Shown here in pieces: positions 62,531 through 64,000 of a stretch of DNA of 64,000 nucleotides. Below the pieces are notes generated by a model. That model ran no database searches and had not been told where the DNA came from. It saw only the letters and a program-made list of their open reading frames with translations. Where the stretch lies: positions 4,791,134 to 4,855,133 of the forward strand of contig OY986965.1 in the NCBI GenBank assembly GCA_963920575.1, written 5' to 3'. The DNA comes from Narthecium ossifragum. Its lineage: Eukaryota > Streptophyta > Magnoliopsida > Dioscoreales > Nartheciaceae. The position numbers and the translations under genes are program-made. The first letter of the stretch is position 1; every line of letters starts with the position of its first letter.

Positions 62531-63554
62531 CGCATTGTTGTTTTTGGATAGCAAAGGCAATTTGATCGGTTTCATGTCCGCGTAGTGCACACATGATCTA
62601 ATGAGTGATAAATGTGCTTGTTAGAACTTTAGGTGAGCTTGGTATTGGAAGATCCGAGTTTGGGGGTGAAAGCTTGTCTTTAAGACTGGAGAGATCGATC
62701 GGACTCGAGGGCAAGTGTCGAGTCAGCCTTGTGCGATTGAGCGATCGATCGGACACGAGTTGAGATGTTAAGTATCTAGCCCGACTTCTTTGCCCATGTT
62801 TCCTCTTTTTCTCTTCTGTTCTCCTCCTCTCCCGACGGTGGACTCCTGGCTGCTCTCCGGCGGGCTAGAGGCGGTGACGTGGGGGAGGCCATCTACGTCG
62901 GTTTAGACCGGATTAAAGAGGGATTAAGGGTGGATTAACAAGCTAAGGTAGGTGTTCTTAACCTAAACTTAAGTTTAGGTTAAATTAAGGTTTTGAACCG
63001 TTAAATCTTGGATTCCTTTGTGTTAGATGATGCTTCTAGCTTGTTGAATAACTTATTGAAGTTTGGTGTGATTTGATTTGGATTTAAGTCGGATTTATGT
63101 AAGTTTTTCTCGGATTTCTATTGAAACTTTGTTTTCATCCGAACTGAGCTTTTCAAGCTTAGATGTTGACTCGTACATGCATGATCTCGTCTGATCATCA
63201 ATATGAGAGTTGTAGATCCTCGAATCTACTTTCAATTGCTGTTGGTTTCATAATTTTTGAGTTTATATACAAATTATAACGAATTTTCTTCGGAACTGTT
63301 TTGAAATAGAAATTGTGGTATTAGTTAGTTAATTAAGTAGAAATTAGACATCAAATCGATTCAATTCTTGGATACGATAACATATAATTTTATATTTGAC
63401 CTTGCTTGATCTTGAGTTTTACCTCGATAAGATGTCGATTGATCGAAATTTTATCGCCTCTAACATGTAGGATACTGTTGCAATATGAAAATAAGAAATT
63501 TCTTGGATTTTCATTCATTCATGTTTCATTCTTCGTGAATCATAGAATTGAAGC
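62531..63554. other. intergenic/intronic sequence, possible LTR remnant
   Basis: 62690-62760 has two GATCGATCGGAC words similar to the palindromes in the solo LTR. 62810-62900 is GC-rich, followed by TTAAGGGTGGATTAACAAGC and TAAACTTAAGTTTAGG. It could be part of the gypsy LTR, but no ends could be set. No gene seen. Confidence 0.35.
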
Positions 63555-64000
63555 TCCTACTGACATCTACGATCTGTATATTCAATTTAGTAGATTTTTG
63601 ACGATTTAATCATTGGATTTCGACACATTTAGTTAGCTACTAATCTTGTTGTACAATTGACACTTAATTTTCAAAGCAGGCTTTATTTATATATATAGCA
63701 TGCTATCATTTGAATTTAAAGTTGCATGATTGAAATCACAAATTTGAAATCCAATCAAACGAAGGGAAGAAATGTTTTTGGCGATTTGGCGAAAACCTCG
63801 AATCGAAGCCAGAACCTCCAATTCAATACAAGTATACTTTGTTACATATATGTAATACATATATATGGGTAAAGCATGCTTTGCAAATTAATTGCTAATT
63901 ACACAACAAGTTTAGTAGCTAACTAGATGTGCTGAAATCCAATGATTAAATCGTCAAAAACCTACTAAATTGAACATGCATATCCTAAATGTCACTAGGA
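63555..64000. repeat. foldback (long inverted repeat), 446 bp or more
   Basis: Arm 1 (63555-63697) and arm 2 (63858-64000) are inverted copies over about 143 bp. They share TCAATTTAGTAG, TTTTTGACGATTTAATCATTGGATTTC and TTAGTTAGCTACTAA-type blocks, with roughly 80% identity by eye. The 160-bp loop is unrelated. The outer end coincides with the window edge, so the arms may be longer. Confidence 0.88.

Overview
The window is nuclear DNA of a flowering plant. Genes have many introns with GT/AG borders, plant-only families are present, and the intergenic space is packed with LTR retrotransposons, a PIF/Harbinger transposon and MITE/SINE-like debris. A monocot is my guess, but nothing here proves it.

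Layout. 1-2417: 5' end of a minus-strand Ty1/copia element (gag, primer-binding site, one LTR) running off the left edge. 4289-7025: a second, internally deleted copia element, also minus, with both LTRs and target duplication GTGAT. 7.8-11.4 kb: a decayed plant-mobile-domain (PMD) gene flanked by TCGGTA-rich repeats. 12650-22403 (-): a complete PAT1 (mRNA decapping activator) gene in five exons, 821 aa. 23.5-25.9 kb: a G-rich island around an A-rich minisatellite. 29703-38824 (-): a nine-exon pentatricopeptide gene, 1078 aa, orthologous to Arabidopsis At5g67570 (DG1), with an internal 52-residue tandem duplication. 39771-41606 (+): a two-exon DUF247/UPF0481 gene, 515 aa.

42277-52987: a nearly complete PIF/Harbinger transposon of 10.7 kb with related inverted ends and a 3-bp flanking repeat. 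All its genes are on the minus strand: an open DDE transposase (396 aa), a Myb/SANT-like partner (334 aa), and an unexpected small ORF with an RNase H1 N-terminal (viroplasmin-type) domain plus a C-terminal membrane helix. A 2.17-kb gypsy-type solo LTR (target duplication GGTAG) is nested between the last two. Just outside the right end is a 5S-rRNA-like sequence, probably a 5S pseudogene or Cassandra-type LTR.

54546-57153 (+): a CHUP1/IPGA1-like gene, all exons but the last. The final exon is not in the window. Instead the downstream sequence holds a decayed Ty3/gypsy element (58859 to about 62.5 kb) and, at the right edge, a 446-bp foldback.

The four host genes have unrelated jobs (mRNA decay, plastid gene expression, an unknown DUF247 role, cytoskeleton/chloroplast positioning) and do not form a cluster. 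The feature most worth following is the Harbinger element with its accessory viroplasmin-domain/membrane-helix ORF. Gene models were built by hand from frames and splice sites, without alignment tools.
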